A stretch of DNA of 64,000 nt from Clostridium niameyense (GCF_001243045.1 NZ_LN849007.1:958989-1022988), one strand, 5' to 3'; counted from the first letter of the stretch, positions 31,787 to 41,230 are shown. Program-made: numbers and translations. The notes: generated from the letters alone by a model not told the origin.

Positions 31787-33217
31787 ATGAGAAACACATA
31801 TAACAGCCCTTTAAATAAAAGATACGCATCAAAAGAAATGAGCTATTTATTTTCAGAAGATATGAAATTTAAGACTTGGAGAAGGCTTTGGATAGCTTTA
31901 GCAGAAAGTGAGAAAGAATTAGGAATTAATATTTCAGATGAGCAAATACAAGAATTAAAAGCTTGTGTAGATAATATAAATTATGAGGTAGCAGAACAAA
32001 GAGAAAAAGAAGTAAGACATGATGTTATGAGTCATGTATATGCCTATGGAGTTCAATGCCCTAAAGCTAAGGGAATAATACATCTAGGAGCTACTAGTTG
32101 TTATGTAGGAGATAATACAGATCTTATAATAATGAAAGAAGCTATGAAGGTTATAAAGAAAAAATTAATAAATGTTATAGAGAACTTAAGTAGATTTGCA
32201 TTAGAGTATAAGGAGTTACCAACATTAGGATTTACTCATTTTCAACCAGCTCAATTAACTACTGTAGGAAAAAGAGCTACTTTATGGATACAAGATTTAG
32301 TATTAGATTTAGAACAATTAGAATTTGTTATGGATACATTAAGATTTAGAGGAGTTAAAGGAACTACAGGAACTCAAGCTAGCTTTATGGAATTATTTGA
32401 TGGTAATGAAGAAAAGGTTAAAGCTTTAGATAAAAAGGTAGCGACTAAAATGGGCTTTTCTAAAGAATTTATGGTAACAGGTCAAACTTATACTAGAAAA
32501 GTAGATTCTATAATTTTAAATACTCTATCTGAGATAGCTCAAAGTGCTTATAAGTTTAGCAATGATTTAAGATTGCTTCAAAGTATGAAGGAGATGGAGG
32601 AACCTTTTGAAAAAAATCAAATAGGATCTTCAGCTATGGCTTACAAAAGAAATCCTATGAGATCAGAAAGAATGGGATCTTTAGCAAGATACATAATAGT
32701 AGATGCTTTAAATCCAGCAATAACTGCTTCTACTCAATGGTTTGAGAGAACTTTGGATGATTCTGCAAATAAGAGAATATCTATAGCAGAAGGATTTTTA
32801 GCTTTAGATGGAGTACTTAAACTATACATGAATATATCAGAAAACATGGTGGTTTATCCAAAAGTTATAGAAAGTCACGTAAATCGTGAATTACCATTTA
32901 TGGCTACAGAAAATATAATGATGGAAGCTGTTAAAAAAGGTGGAGACAGGCAAGAACTTCATGAAATGATAAGAATTCATTCTATGGCGGCGGCTAAAAG
33001 GGTTAAAGAAGAGGGAGCATCTAATGATTTAATAGACAGAATAATAGCTGATAAATCTTTTGGACTTACAAAAGAAGAGATAGTATCATCTATAGATCCT
33101 AACAAATTTATAGGTAGAGCACCTGGTCAAGTAATAGATTTTATAGAGGAAGTAGTTAATCCAATACTTAAACTTAATAAAGATATATTAGGGGAAAAGG
33201 CTGAGATTAACGTATAG
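31787..33217 (+). CDS. purB: Adenylosuccinate lyase
   Basis: Acts twice in purine synthesis, cleaving SAICAR and adenylosuccinate. It is of the longer 476-residue lyase type. The fumarase-superfamily signature is GSSAMAYKRNPMRSE (about 286-300). The catalytic His regions are VRHDVMSHVYAYG and TSCYVGDNTD. GGAGG at 31774-31778 selects the ATG at 31787 over the upstream ATG at 31772. It is single, not in a pur operon here. Confidence 0.95.
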   Translation: MRNTYNSPLNKRYASKEMSYLFSEDMKFKTWRRLWIALAESEKELGINISDEQIQELKACVDNINYEVAEQREKEVRHDVMSHVYAYGVQCPKAKGIIHLGATSCYVGDNTDLIIMKEAMKVIKKKLINVIENLSRFALEYKELPTLGFTHFQPAQLTTVGKRATLWIQDLVLDLEQLEFVMDTLRFRGVKGTTGTQASFMELFDGNEEKVKALDKKVATKMGFSKEFMVTGQTYTRKVDSIILNTLSEIAQSAYKFSNDLRLLQSMKEMEEPFEKNQIGSSAMAYKRNPMRSERMGSLARYIIVDALNPAITASTQWFERTLDDSANKRISIAEGFLALDGVLKLYMNISENMVVYPKVIESHVNRELPFMATENIMMEAVKKGGDRQELHEMIRIHSMAAAKRVKEEGASNDLIDRIIADKSFGLTKEEIVSSIDPNKFIGRAPGQVIDFIEEVVNPILKLNKDILGEKAEINV

Positions 33218-33229
33218 TTTAAATATAAT

Positions 33230-33277
33230 AAAAAATAATAGAAAATAATTGTTTCAAATTATTTTCTATTATTTTTT
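33230..33277. terminator. Long AT-rich bidirectional terminator after purB
   Basis: AAAAATAATAGAAAATAATT pairs with AATTATTTTCTATTATTTTT around GTTTCA; a T run lies on one side and an A run on the other, serving purB and the converging GNAT gene. Confidence 0.8.
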
Positions 33278-33320
33278 ATAAATTAAAGAATATAAGGATA
33301 AAAACTATGCTTATAATAAA

Positions 33321-33853
33321 TTAAAGAAGAAGACCCATATAAATTAAATTAGAATAAACACCATCTATAAAGCATTCATTTCTTAATATTCCTTCTTCTT
33401 CGAATCCTAAATTTTTATATAACTTTATAGCTGTAGAATTAGTTTCATTAGTTACAAGACTTATTTTTTTAGTTATACCATTAAATTTTGCCCATTCTAT
33501 AAGGATAGTCATAAGTTCTGTACCTAGACCTAATCCACAATACTTTTGGCTTATAACTATTCCGAATTCTCCAACATGTCTACCTTTAGCTTTTTGAGGG
33601 GATTCAACAGTAGCTATACTTATTATTTCATCATTTATTGTAGCTACTAAAACTATTGAATTTTTTTCAGCATTAGTAGATTCTATGAAGTTTTCATAAT
33701 CATTTAAAGGCATTTTAAATTCATTTTTACCAAAGGAAAGAAAAGTAGTTTCTCCACCTACTACATTATAAAAATTAATCATATTTTGAGCATCTTTTTT
33801 TCAGCTTTTCGTATTATAACTTCTGTACCATTTTTTAATAGCATATTTTTCAT
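33321..33853 (-). pseudogene. GNAT acetyltransferase with a frameshift in a homopolymer
   Basis: The downstream frame (33321-33782) encodes a GNAT domain of about 150 residues with acetyl-CoA loop EFGIVISQKYCGLGLGTELM and the C-terminal NxxAxxLYxxLGF-like pattern (NSTAIKLYKNLGFEEEG). The natural start is the ATG at 33853, which has GGGGGT six bases upstream and reads MKNMLLKNGTEVIIRKAEK before terminating in that frame. One extra base in the seven-A run (33795-33801 on this strand) joins both frames into a normal RimJ/RimL-type N terminus. It is therefore a frameshift, sequencing slip or slippage-expressed gene. Confidence 0.8.
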
Positions 33854-34017
33854 AATAAATACCCCCATTAATAATATTATTATAAATATAATACTATTGG
33901 TCAAGATTTGCAATATTTACATGAAAAATAAATATTTTTAAATTATTATTAATAAATATTTTCATGTTATAATAAATATATTGTAAGATTAAAAAGAAAA
34001 TAAGGGAGGAAATATAT

Positions 34018-34230
34018 ATGGATAAACATCAATATGTATGCCCTAAATGTGGATGTAATAAATATGAAACGGATCAATTTCAAGCTACAGGAGGTAATTT
34101 TGCTAAGATATTTGATATTCAAAATAAAAAGTTTATTACTATTAGTTGTTCAAGATGTGGATATACAGAATTATATAAAGGAGAAACTTCAGAGGGATGG
34201 AATATATTAGATTTTCTAATATCTAAATAA
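34018..34230 (+). CDS. Zinc-ribbon protein
   Basis: 70 residues with two CxxC knuckles: YVCPKCGCNKYETDQF at the N terminus and ISCSRCGYTELYKG near 42-55. It matches a widespread family of small nucleic-acid-binding-type zinc ribbons of unknown role. GGGAGG precedes the ATG. It stands alone between the broken GNAT gene and the SIR2-like gene. Confidence 0.8.
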   Translation: MDKHQYVCPKCGCNKYETDQFQATGGNFAKIFDIQNKKFITISCSRCGYTELYKGETSEGWNILDFLISK

Positions 34231-34392
34231 CTTTATTGATAAATATAAATTAAAGTTATTCAATTAAGCAGTTAAAATGGATATTTACATAATAATACTT
34301 TAATCGCATAATATATGCTATAATATGGTATATGTATTTTATAATAAGTGTAAAGATATACTAGAATTTTATCTATAAAAGGGGGTAATCTT

Positions 34393-35355
34393 ATAATATA
34401 CTATGAAGAATTAATTAAGAAAAGGCCACATATAGTTTTTCTAGGATCAGGGGCAAGTATAGCAGCTATAGCTAATGGAGATATGTATGGAAAAAAAATA
34501 TCTTCTATGAGTGAATTTATAGAAACATCTTTAATAAAGGATACTATTAAGTCTATAGAAACACCTATTAATAGTGACAACTTAGAGGAGATATATTGTG
34601 AGTTATATGATAGACCAGAACATAAAGAGTTACTAGATAAATTAGAAAAATATATAGAAGATTATTTTTCAGATTTTAAGATATGTGATAAACCAACAGT
34701 CTATGATTTTCTAATATTAGCTCTTACAAAAAAAGATTTAATAGCTTCTTTCAACTGGGACCCATTATTGGTACAAGCATATGAAAGGATAAGTAAAATA
34801 ACTGATAATTTACCTAAAATAGTTTTTCTACATGGAAACGTTTCCGTAACCAAAGATTCATCAATACCTTTATTATATCCACTAAAGGAGAAAGATTATT
34901 ATAAAAACAATTCTTTCATTAAAGAGGGTTGGGATATACTTAACTGTTACTTAGAAAAAGCTTATATTGTAACTATTTTTGGATATAAAGCTCCTAATTT
35001 TGATAAGGCAGCTATTGATATGTTAAAAAAGCTTTGGAAAAAAGTAGAGGATAGAGATATTGAAAAAATAGATATTATTGATATATCAACTAAAGAAGAG
35101 TTAAAAAAGTGTTGGAGTGACTTTACATATACTCACCATTATTCTATTTATAATAACTTTTTTGATTCAACTTTAGGAAGATTTCCTAGAAGAACCTGTG
35201 AGTGTGTATTTGATAAAGTAGTTAGATACAAATTTGTTCATAAAAATATGGGATTTAAAGAAGATATGAATTTTAAAAATATACAAGAATTTGTAAAACC
35301 TTTAATTGAAGATGAAAAAACTAATAAAGATATACTTAAAAATTTTTATCTATAA
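34393..35355 (+). CDS. SIR2-like protein lacking a canonical start codon
   Basis: The frame is open well before its first ATG (34483). It reads IIYYEELIKKRPHIVFLGSGAS from 34393, where FLGSGAS is the Rossmann NAD-binding loop of SIR2-like domains. Later SFNWDPLL (about 120) and FLHGNV (about 149) resemble the Asn-Asp and His-Gly motifs of SIR2 NADases/deacylases. AAAGGGGGT at 34378-34386 lies 6 nt before an ATA codon (34393), so the expected ATG appears to be ATA. An in-frame ATG at 34483 would delete the NAD loop. It may be weakly expressed or silenced; 320 residues if initiated at ATA. Confidence 0.65.
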   Translation: MIYYEELIKKRPHIVFLGSGASIAAIANGDMYGKKISSMSEFIETSLIKDTIKSIETPINSDNLEEIYCELYDRPEHKELLDKLEKYIEDYFSDFKICDKPTVYDFLILALTKKDLIASFNWDPLLVQAYERISKITDNLPKIVFLHGNVSVTKDSSIPLLYPLKEKDYYKNNSFIKEGWDILNCYLEKAYIVTIFGYKAPNFDKAAIDMLKKLWKKVEDRDIEKIDIIDISTKEELKKCWSDFTYTHHYSIYNNFFDSTLGRFPRRTCECVFDKVVRYKFVHKNMGFKEDMNFKNIQEFVKPLIEDEKTNKDILKNFYL

Positions 35356-35459
35356 AAGAAAATAAATATTTTACTGCTTTAAAATATAGAATGTAATAAA
35401 ATTGATAAATATGATAAGTTTTTGAAGGACAAAGATTAATAGTGTATAAATAAAAGACG

Positions 35460-35490
35460 AAAAGCATCCATTTATTTGGGTGCTTTTTAT
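35460..35490 (+). terminator. Terminator after the SIR2-like gene
   Basis: AAAAGCATCC/GGGTGCTTTT stem (one G-U) followed by T-rich sequence. Confidence 0.75.
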
Positions 35491-35924
35491 TTAACCTCAA
35501 TATATTATAAAAATAAGGTTTTAAGAACTTTTATTATAATGGAATTAAGAATTATGATATAATTATTCTTCGTTAATAAATCATATATTGACATAAATCA
35601 TCTAAATAAATAGTAATATACCACATGTAAATTATAAAAAAGAGTAATGTGATGTGAAGTAATAACAGTTAATATTTATAAATTATATGTACTTTTATTA
35701 AAAAATATAAGGAATACATTAAGAAAAATAAATTCAAGTGTTTATTATCTATAATATTATATGAATGTGCAAGAGCAGGAAATTTTTCAATAGATTTGTC
35801 AAAAGGATATTCTCTAATAATAAGTTAATCTTATACTAAAAGTAGTTGTAGTAGAAAATTATACCATAAAGTGTTATTGAATTAGTTTGGAATGATACTT
35901 AAAAAATTAAATAAAAGAATATAT

Positions 35925-35959
35925 AAAATATGATTCTTACATTAGTATCATATTTTTTT
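35925..35959 (+). terminator. AT-rich terminator-like hairpin
   Basis: AAAATATGAT/ATCATATTTT 10-bp stem with a 12-nt loop and a run of seven Ts, with no clear gene before it. Confidence 0.5.
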
Positions 35960-36052
35960 ATTTTAAATTTTGAGCTGTTTATTTAATTTTCTGTAACAAA
36001 ATTAATAAATTAAAAATAGTTTATTATTATAGGACTTTGTGGAGGGAGTTAT

Positions 36053-37036
36053 ATGGATTATGAAATAAAGGACTGCATTGATGCTGGCAGTGAATATTGT
36101 CCTTGTCATTTAGCAGAAACTGGAGATTGTATTTTATGTTCCCAACTTTCAGGTAAAAAATTTTGTGATTGTATAAATTGGAAAGGGGTTTGTATATATC
36201 AAGAATACATGTGGAATGGGAAGAAGGCAAAGGAAGGAAGAAAAAGCTATGAAGGCACTATAATAAAAAAAATTAACATAGAAAATAAAACTACAATTTT
36301 TACTATAGCTGTAACTCATAAATTAGCACAAGATTTAATATATCCGGGGAGTTTTGTTTTTTTAAGAAATGAAAAAACTCCTCAATTTTATGATGCTCCT
36401 ATATCTATAATGGATGTGAATACTGAGGAAAATTGGATAAAAGTAGCTATTGAAACTAGAGGTGTTAAAACTAAAACTATAGTGAACATAGAAGAAAATG
36501 AAAAAATAATAGTTAGAGGTCCTTTTTGGAACGGAGTGTTAGGGCTTAAAAATTTATATAAATCAAAAGATGGTGTAAGTATTTTAATTGCTAGAGGAAT
36601 AGGTCAAGCGCCTATGGTTCCGGTAATGAAAAAACTTTATTCTAACGGCAATAAAATAATAGCTATTATTGATAAATCCTCTTATAAAGACGTATTGATA
36701 AAGGAATATTTGGATTTATATAATGCTGCAGTAATAGAAAGCTCTACCTTAGAAAAAGGTGAGCTTACAGAAGAACTTAAAGAAAATATTAAAAATATTA
36801 TGGATAAAGAAAAAGTAAATCTAATACATTGTGCAACACAAGATATTATAATTTATAAGATTTTAGAGTTTATTGATGGAAAGATAAAAGTAACGTCTTC
36901 CAATAATGCAAAAATGTGTTGTGGAGAAGGTGTATGTGGTACGTGTACTGTGAGATATAAAGGGCATATAGTTAAAAGACTTTGTAAAGTTCAAACGGAT
37001 CCAGAGTATATATTCAAAGAAAGACGATTAATATAA
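36053..37036 (+). CDS. PyrK-like flavoprotein/2Fe-2S electron-transfer protein
   Basis: 327 residues. The first 50 are unusually Cys-rich (CIDAGSEYCPCHLAETGDCILCSQ..., nine Cys), suggesting an extra metal or Fe-S site. A ferredoxin-reductase-like FAD/NAD module follows (SFVFLRN, then FYDAPISIMD), and the C terminus has CCGEGVCGTCT-x11-C, the 2Fe-2S pattern of PyrK and NfnA-like subunits. Such proteins usually pass electrons between NAD(P)H, flavin and a partner oxidoreductase. The partner is probably the FAD protein 28 nt downstream. Physiological substrate unknown. Confidence 0.75.
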   Translation: MDYEIKDCIDAGSEYCPCHLAETGDCILCSQLSGKKFCDCINWKGVCIYQEYMWNGKKAKEGRKSYEGTIIKKINIENKTTIFTIAVTHKLAQDLIYPGSFVFLRNEKTPQFYDAPISIMDVNTEENWIKVAIETRGVKTKTIVNIEENEKIIVRGPFWNGVLGLKNLYKSKDGVSILIARGIGQAPMVPVMKKLYSNGNKIIAIIDKSSYKDVLIKEYLDLYNAAVIESSTLEKGELTEELKENIKNIMDKEKVNLIHCATQDIIIYKILEFIDGKIKVTSSNNAKMCCGEGVCGTCTVRYKGHIVKRLCKVQTDPEYIFKERRLI

Positions 37037-37064
37037 TTATTAAATTCTGGAGGTGCTTTTAAAA

Positions 37065-38342
37065 ATGAAAGTAGTAGTAATAGGAGCTGGGTGGTCTGGT
37101 TTAGCAGCAGCCATCAGCGCTAAAAAGGCAGGGGCAGAAGTAAGCTTATATGAAAAAACCGATTTAGTTTTAGGTTTAGGAAATGTAGGAGGAATAATGA
37201 GAAATAACGGAAGATATACAGCATCAGAGGAACTTATAGCTTTAGGTGCCGGAGATTTAATTCATATTACTGATAAAACCAGTAGACATAAAAATATAGA
37301 TTTTCCTGGACATAAACATGCATGGCTTTATGATGTTAATAAAATAGAGCCAGAAGTTAGAGGTTATGTAGAATCTTTAGGGATAGATATACACTTTACA
37401 TCAAGAGTGGTAGATGTTAAAAAAGAAGGATCCAAAATACAAGGAATTTATCTATCAGATGGTACTTATATAGAAGGAGATGCATTTATAGAAACTACAG
37501 GATCTACGGGACCTATGGGTAATTGCTTAAGATATGGTAATGGGTGTTCAATGTGTGTGTTAAGATGTCCTGCTTTTGGTCCTAGAATAAGTTTAAGTGC
37601 TAGAGCAGGAGTAGATGATCTTCAAGGTGAAAGAGAAGAGGATGTACTAGGGGCGTTTAGTGGATCTTGTAAGTTAGCTAAGGAAACTATGTCTCAGGAA
37701 CTTGTGGAAGAATTAGATAAAACAGGAGTTCTAGTTTTAAAAGTTCCTAGGGAAGATATAAATTTAGATAAATTAAAAATGAAGGTTTGTCAACAATATG
37801 CTCTTAAAGAATTTGCGGAGAATATAGTAATATTGGATACAGGACATGCAAAATTGATGACATGTTTTTATCCACTAGAAAAATTAAGAAAAATAAAAGG
37901 TCTTGAAAAAGTTAAGTATATAGATCCATATGCAGGTAGTAAAGGAAATTCTATAAGATACTTATCAGTAGCTCCAAGAACTGATGACATGAAGGTAAAA
38001 GAAATAGATAATCTATTTTGTGCAGGAGAAAAGGCTGGATTGTTTGTAGGTCATACAGAAGCTATATGTACAGGAACTTTAGCAGGTCATAATGCAGTAA
38101 GATATGCTCTAGGAATGCCTATGTTAATTTTACCGAGAAGTATAGCTATAGGTGATTTAATAGCTTTTGCTAATTATAAATTGAGCACAAAACAGGGTAG
38201 AAGAAATAGGTACACATTTGCTGGTGCTGAATATTTCCAAAGAATGAAAGAACAGAATTTATATACTACAGATAAAGAGGAAATAAGAAAGAGAATAACT
38301 AAACTTAATTTAGAGGGAGCACTGAGTCAAAAGTTAGTTTAA
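37065..38342 (+). CDS. FAD-dependent oxidoreductase (GidA/TrmFO-like fold)
   Basis: 425 residues with N-terminal dinucleotide motif VVIGAGWSGLAAAISAKKAGAEV and C-terminal FAD contact LFCAGEKAGLFVGHTEAICTG. NCLRYGNGCSMCVLRCPAFGPR in the middle has paired Cys residues that could be redox-active or bind Fe-S. GGAGGTG at 37049-37055 favours the ATG at 37065 over the GTG at 37053. Tight linkage to the PyrK-like gene suggests a two-subunit NAD(P)H-linked reductase. The substrate is not evident. Confidence 0.72.
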   Translation: MKVVVIGAGWSGLAAAISAKKAGAEVSLYEKTDLVLGLGNVGGIMRNNGRYTASEELIALGAGDLIHITDKTSRHKNIDFPGHKHAWLYDVNKIEPEVRGYVESLGIDIHFTSRVVDVKKEGSKIQGIYLSDGTYIEGDAFIETTGSTGPMGNCLRYGNGCSMCVLRCPAFGPRISLSARAGVDDLQGEREEDVLGAFSGSCKLAKETMSQELVEELDKTGVLVLKVPREDINLDKLKMKVCQQYALKEFAENIVILDTGHAKLMTCFYPLEKLRKIKGLEKVKYIDPYAGSKGNSIRYLSVAPRTDDMKVKEIDNLFCAGEKAGLFVGHTEAICTGTLAGHNAVRYALGMPMLILPRSIAIGDLIAFANYKLSTKQGRRNRYTFAGAEYFQRMKEQNLYTTDKEEIRKRITKLNLEGALSQKLV

Positions 38343-38380
38343 TAATATGTTTTAATATTTTTGAAATATGGAATAAAAAT

Positions 38381-38426
38381 AAAAGTGCTATAAAACTTTA
38401 AGAAAAAAGGTTTTATAGCACCTTTT
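38381..38426 (+). terminator. Terminator of the flavoprotein pair
   Basis: TGCTATAAAA/TTTTATAGCA perfect 10-bp stem, A-rich loop, CCTTTT tail. Confidence 0.75.
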
Positions 38427-39082
38427 AGTATTGAATGAAGAGCATAATTATTAGTGTTTAACAAGTGACTAAAAACAGAACCAGAAATTGCTCAAACATA
38501 AATAGCTCCATTTCCTATTAGAGATAACAAGAGAATGAATCCTAAAATTGCGATTGAAGAATGATAAAACTAAGTGTTATTAGCTATAGTACAGACTTTT
38601 TAGTTTTAAATAAAGATGGGAGGATACAGTAGAAGATACAAAAGGTTATGAATCGGAGCAGTGGAAGAGAACATATAAAAAGTTTAAGCTTAGATATTCA
38701 GGAATAGAATTAAAGGTACTAGTTATGGAAAATATAAGTAAATGAAATATATCCATGAGTCTACTAGAATGCTTTAGAACAAAGGGGAGCAGATACATTA
38801 CTATTTATTAATAGCAAGGTAATGGGATATTTAAATTTAAAGATTTTAATATCCATATATAATGCAAAGCCGCATTGCTCAAAAGGATATGCGGTATTTT
38901 TATATATAAAGTTAAGAAATGATTTAAGATATCTATACTTTTATTGTATTAGGTAGAGTATTAACAAAATAATACAAAGGAGGATGTAATAATTGAAGCA
39001 TGGAGAGAAGAATTAAATAAGTTTTTAAATGGTGAGCATAGGTTATTTGAGGAAGAGTAAAATATTGTGTAATGTAATAAAA

Positions 39083-39118
39083 GGCACTTAAAAAATATAA
39101 AACTTAGGTGCTCTTAAT
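39083..39118 (+). terminator. Terminator-like hairpin, GCACTTA family
   Basis: GCACTTA/TTAGGTGC stem with one G-U. Closely related hairpins occur at 39542 and 40894. Confidence 0.5.
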
Positions 39119-39265
39119 ATTTAACAAATGTTAAAAAACTTTTCTTTTATAAGGGTTTAAGATTAATTAACCATGACAGATATAAGAGATGTGAAGGTGG
39201 AGCTATTAAGCAAGTGAAATAATTTAACATTTCCGGAGCAATAATATTACTTGGAGGTGACAATA

Positions 39266-39403
39266 ATGGCTAATAAACTTAAAGTAAAAGATAAGGAATA
39301 TGCAAGGTTAGGAATAAGAAAAAATTCAAATGGAGATTTTGAATATATAAATCCAAATGATAAGAATAAGTCAAAATATAAATCAGTTAAAAAAGAGTCT
39401 TAG
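39266..39403 (+). CDS. Hypothetical 45-residue basic protein
   Basis: The ATG is preceded by TTGGAGGTGAC at ideal spacing and the frame reads MANKLKVKDKEYARLG...KYKSVKKES, Lys-rich and with no hydrophobic segment. It is the only intact-looking small gene in this decayed interval. No family recognised. Confidence 0.5.
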   Translation: MANKLKVKDKEYARLGIRKNSNGDFEYINPNDKNKSKYKSVKKES

Positions 39404-39541
39404 CATATATTCTTTTTTAATACCCAATGGAAAATATAAGAGGACCATATGCAAAAGAATATACAATTAAAGAGAAGAGTAAAAATAACTCCCAAATTAT
39501 CATTAGGAGTTAAAACATAATAAAATTATGTTATATATAAT

Positions 39542-39600
39542 AAAAGCACTTAACAATAAGGTGGATGATTCAATCCCTACTGTAAGTTAGGTGCTTTTTA
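39542..39600 (+). terminator. Terminator-like hairpin, GCACTTA family
   Basis: AAAAGCACTTAAC pairs with GTTAGGTGCTTTT (one G-U) around a 31-nt loop, with a T run. Confidence 0.6.
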
Positions 39601-39931
39601 TATACTTAGAGGGGGTTAGATTATATTGATATACATAGGTGGTGAGAGGTTTGAAGGTAGTAAAAATAATATAAGAACAGCAATCAGGAATATATAAAAA
39701 GTTAAATAAAAATACAAAACAGAATAAGAAAAAACCTAGGAGAGGTAAGAAAAAAGGTCCTCTCATTTTTTGATTTTGTGGATCTTATGAAACATGATAG
39801 TTATTCTAGGAGTAAAGTCATAAAGCAAAGAATATAAGGAAAATGGATTAAGTTACTTAAATATAATTATGTAAACTAAAATTAAAAGTAAACTAATAAA
39901 AGAATAAATAGATGAAAAAGTATATAATTAA

Positions 39932-40180
39932 TATAGAGATAGAGATTTATATAAAACATTTAAAGTAGAATCTTTGGATAGTCTTAGAACATCAAAAGAA
40001 AATATAGAAATGCTTAGAAGGAAATATCACAAAGGTTAAGATTTTTGGAGAGTTTGTGTACTTGGAGAATTTACTAAAGGTGAATCAGACTCTTTAATTA
40101 GCCTAGAAGTAGTTGAAACTGCTATGAATACAAAAGTTAATATAGATATAAGTACACTCTTCATATTAGAAGTGATATAG
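39932..40180 (+). pseudogene. Possible remnant of a dynamin-like GTPase
   Basis: One frame reads SLDSLRTSKENIEMLRRKY, a TAA, then WRVCVLGEFTKGESDSLIS. LGEFTKGES resembles the dynamin-family P-loop LGEFSxGKST, with the essential Lys replaced by Glu. There is no start, the frame is interrupted and it ends soon after. The resemblance is short, so this is tentative. Confidence 0.3.
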
Positions 40181-40265
40181 CTATGTTGAGTGATGATGAA
40201 ATTATAATATAGATAAACTATCAATATAAAAGAACTATAGAAGGCTCTTTTATATTGATAATTCA

Positions 40266-40514
40266 TTATTGATTACTTAATTCTAATTTTAATTTATTTA
40301 TTTCGCTCTCGTTTACTGGGTTAGCAGGTTTATAATAACCTTTTTCTTTAGCAATTTCGTAAATTCTATATTGACGAGCTTCATCTTGATCTCTCATTTG
40401 TTGAAGTTGCTGGCGTAATTTCTGGTTATTAGTTTGTGTTATCATATTTGCATAAGTTGATAGACTTCCATTAATCATAGTTAAATAATCATTCATTATA
40501 TCTTTTTCTTTCAT
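40266..40514 (-). CDS. CotF-like spore coat protein, C-terminal-type unit
   Basis: 82 residues, MKEKDIMNDYLTMINGSLSTYANMI..., with a Gln-rich helix and the AKEKGYYKPANPV element typical of CotF-family coat proteins. TAGGAGGTTATAAA precedes the ATG. Together with the gene 11 nt upstream it looks like CotF divided into two small proteins, a common clostridial arrangement. Expected in the spore coat, expressed late in sporulation. Confidence 0.75.
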   Translation of the reverse strand: MKEKDIMNDYLTMINGSLSTYANMITQTNNQKLRQQLQQMRDQDEARQYRIYEIAKEKGYYKPANPVNESEINKLKLELSNQ

Positions 40515-40525
40515 TTTATAACCTC

Positions 40526-40711
40526 CTATTTTAAGAATGACATTAATTTTTGTTTGCTATTTCTTGCTTCTTGAGCATCATTCTTAAGCATTTGAACTAG
40601 TTGTTGATCAGTACATTCATTAGCATAATCATCTAATTTGTTTGCTACTGTTTCATGTGCTCCAATAAGATGGCGAAGATTTTGTAATTCCAGTGAAGTT
40701 AAATTTGACAT
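40526..40711 (-). CDS. CotF-like spore coat protein, N-terminal-type unit
   Basis: 61 residues, helical: LELQNLRHLIGAHETVANKLDDYANECTDQQL, matching the first half of the CotF/ferritin-like coat domain. AAGGGGTGATTTT precedes the ATG. It is the first gene of a two-gene minus-strand operon with the C-terminal-type unit. Its promoter should lie in 40712-40800 and is not clear to me. Confidence 0.72.
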   Translation of the reverse strand: MSNLTSLELQNLRHLIGAHETVANKLDDYANECTDQQLVQMLKNDAQEARNSKQKLMSFLK

Positions 40712-41230
40712 AAAATCACCCCTTTAATAATTACTCTAATAATATTATTAGAAAGGGAATTAAAAATTATTCTATATTAAACAAAACTGTATTTTAAATA
40801 GTTACAATATTTTCCCATTTTAAAAAATTACTAAAAATAAATGTTACAAAAGGTTGTATTAAAAACAATTGTATAAAAAATATAATATTGTGTAGCACTT
40901 AAGGAATAAAAACCTTAAGTACTTTTTACATATGTAGATAAGCTTAGAAGATTATATTAATATATATGGAGGAAGGGTTTTAAAGTTTTAAGAGAAATAA
41001 TAGAAGCATAGAATTATGAATAAGTAAGAAGTTAAATATAAAAACATAATAAGAAAGAACAAAATTTATATATTAAATATGAGGAATAGATTGTATAATT
41101 AAATAATTATATACTTATGAAATATAGTATAATGTATTTAGAAATATATATAAATTGGAATATGTAGTTAAGATATTTCATATAGAATTAAAATATTAGA
41201 TTGTCTAAATTATATATAGTTTTTAAGTGA
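40712..41230. other. 519-bp AT-rich gap
   Basis: Presumed promoter region of the coat genes on the left side. A hairpin AGCACTTAAGG/CCTTAAGTACT with a T run (40894-40925) belongs to the GCACTTA set. The sequence after it (GATTATATTAATATATATGGAGG) resembles that after the 39542 hairpin (GATTATATTGATATACATAGGTGG), implying a duplicated and decayed unit. No gene seen. Confidence 0.45.

Larger units (their letters stand above)
35356..36052. other. 697-bp stretch without a convincing gene
   Basis: It holds the terminator of the SIR2-like gene and a second AT-rich hairpin. A run of about 50 codons without a stop (about 35680-35827, ending in SIDLSKGYSLIIS) lacks a start and ribosome site and is not recognised; it may be a gene relic. 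Confidence 0.5.
38343..39265. other. Gene-poor stretch with decayed reading frames
   Basis: Two short overlapping open frames near 38564-38745 (ending in RYSGIELKVLVMENISK) look like one frameshifted former gene. At about 38989-39060 a 23-codon frame (IEAWREELNKFLNGEHRLFEEE) follows AAAGGAGG but would need ATA or ATT as start. Hairpins at 38870-38902 and 39083-39118 resemble terminators. None of these is recognised. Confidence 0.45.
39404..40265. other. Gene-poor stretch with hairpins and relics
   Basis: It contains a GCACTTA-type terminator (39542-39600) and a short frame starting GTG/TTG near 39646 that hits a TAA where a Lys codon is expected, then continues as EQQSGIYKKLNKNTKQ. A GAGAGG/CCTCTC hairpin with a T run lies at about 39742-39776, and a possible GTPase relic is listed separately. 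Confidence 0.4.

Noticed and set aside
34483-35355. SIR2-like protein starting at the first ATG
   Set aside because: It would remove the FLGSGAS NAD loop, lacks a ribosome site and ignores the open conserved frame upstream.
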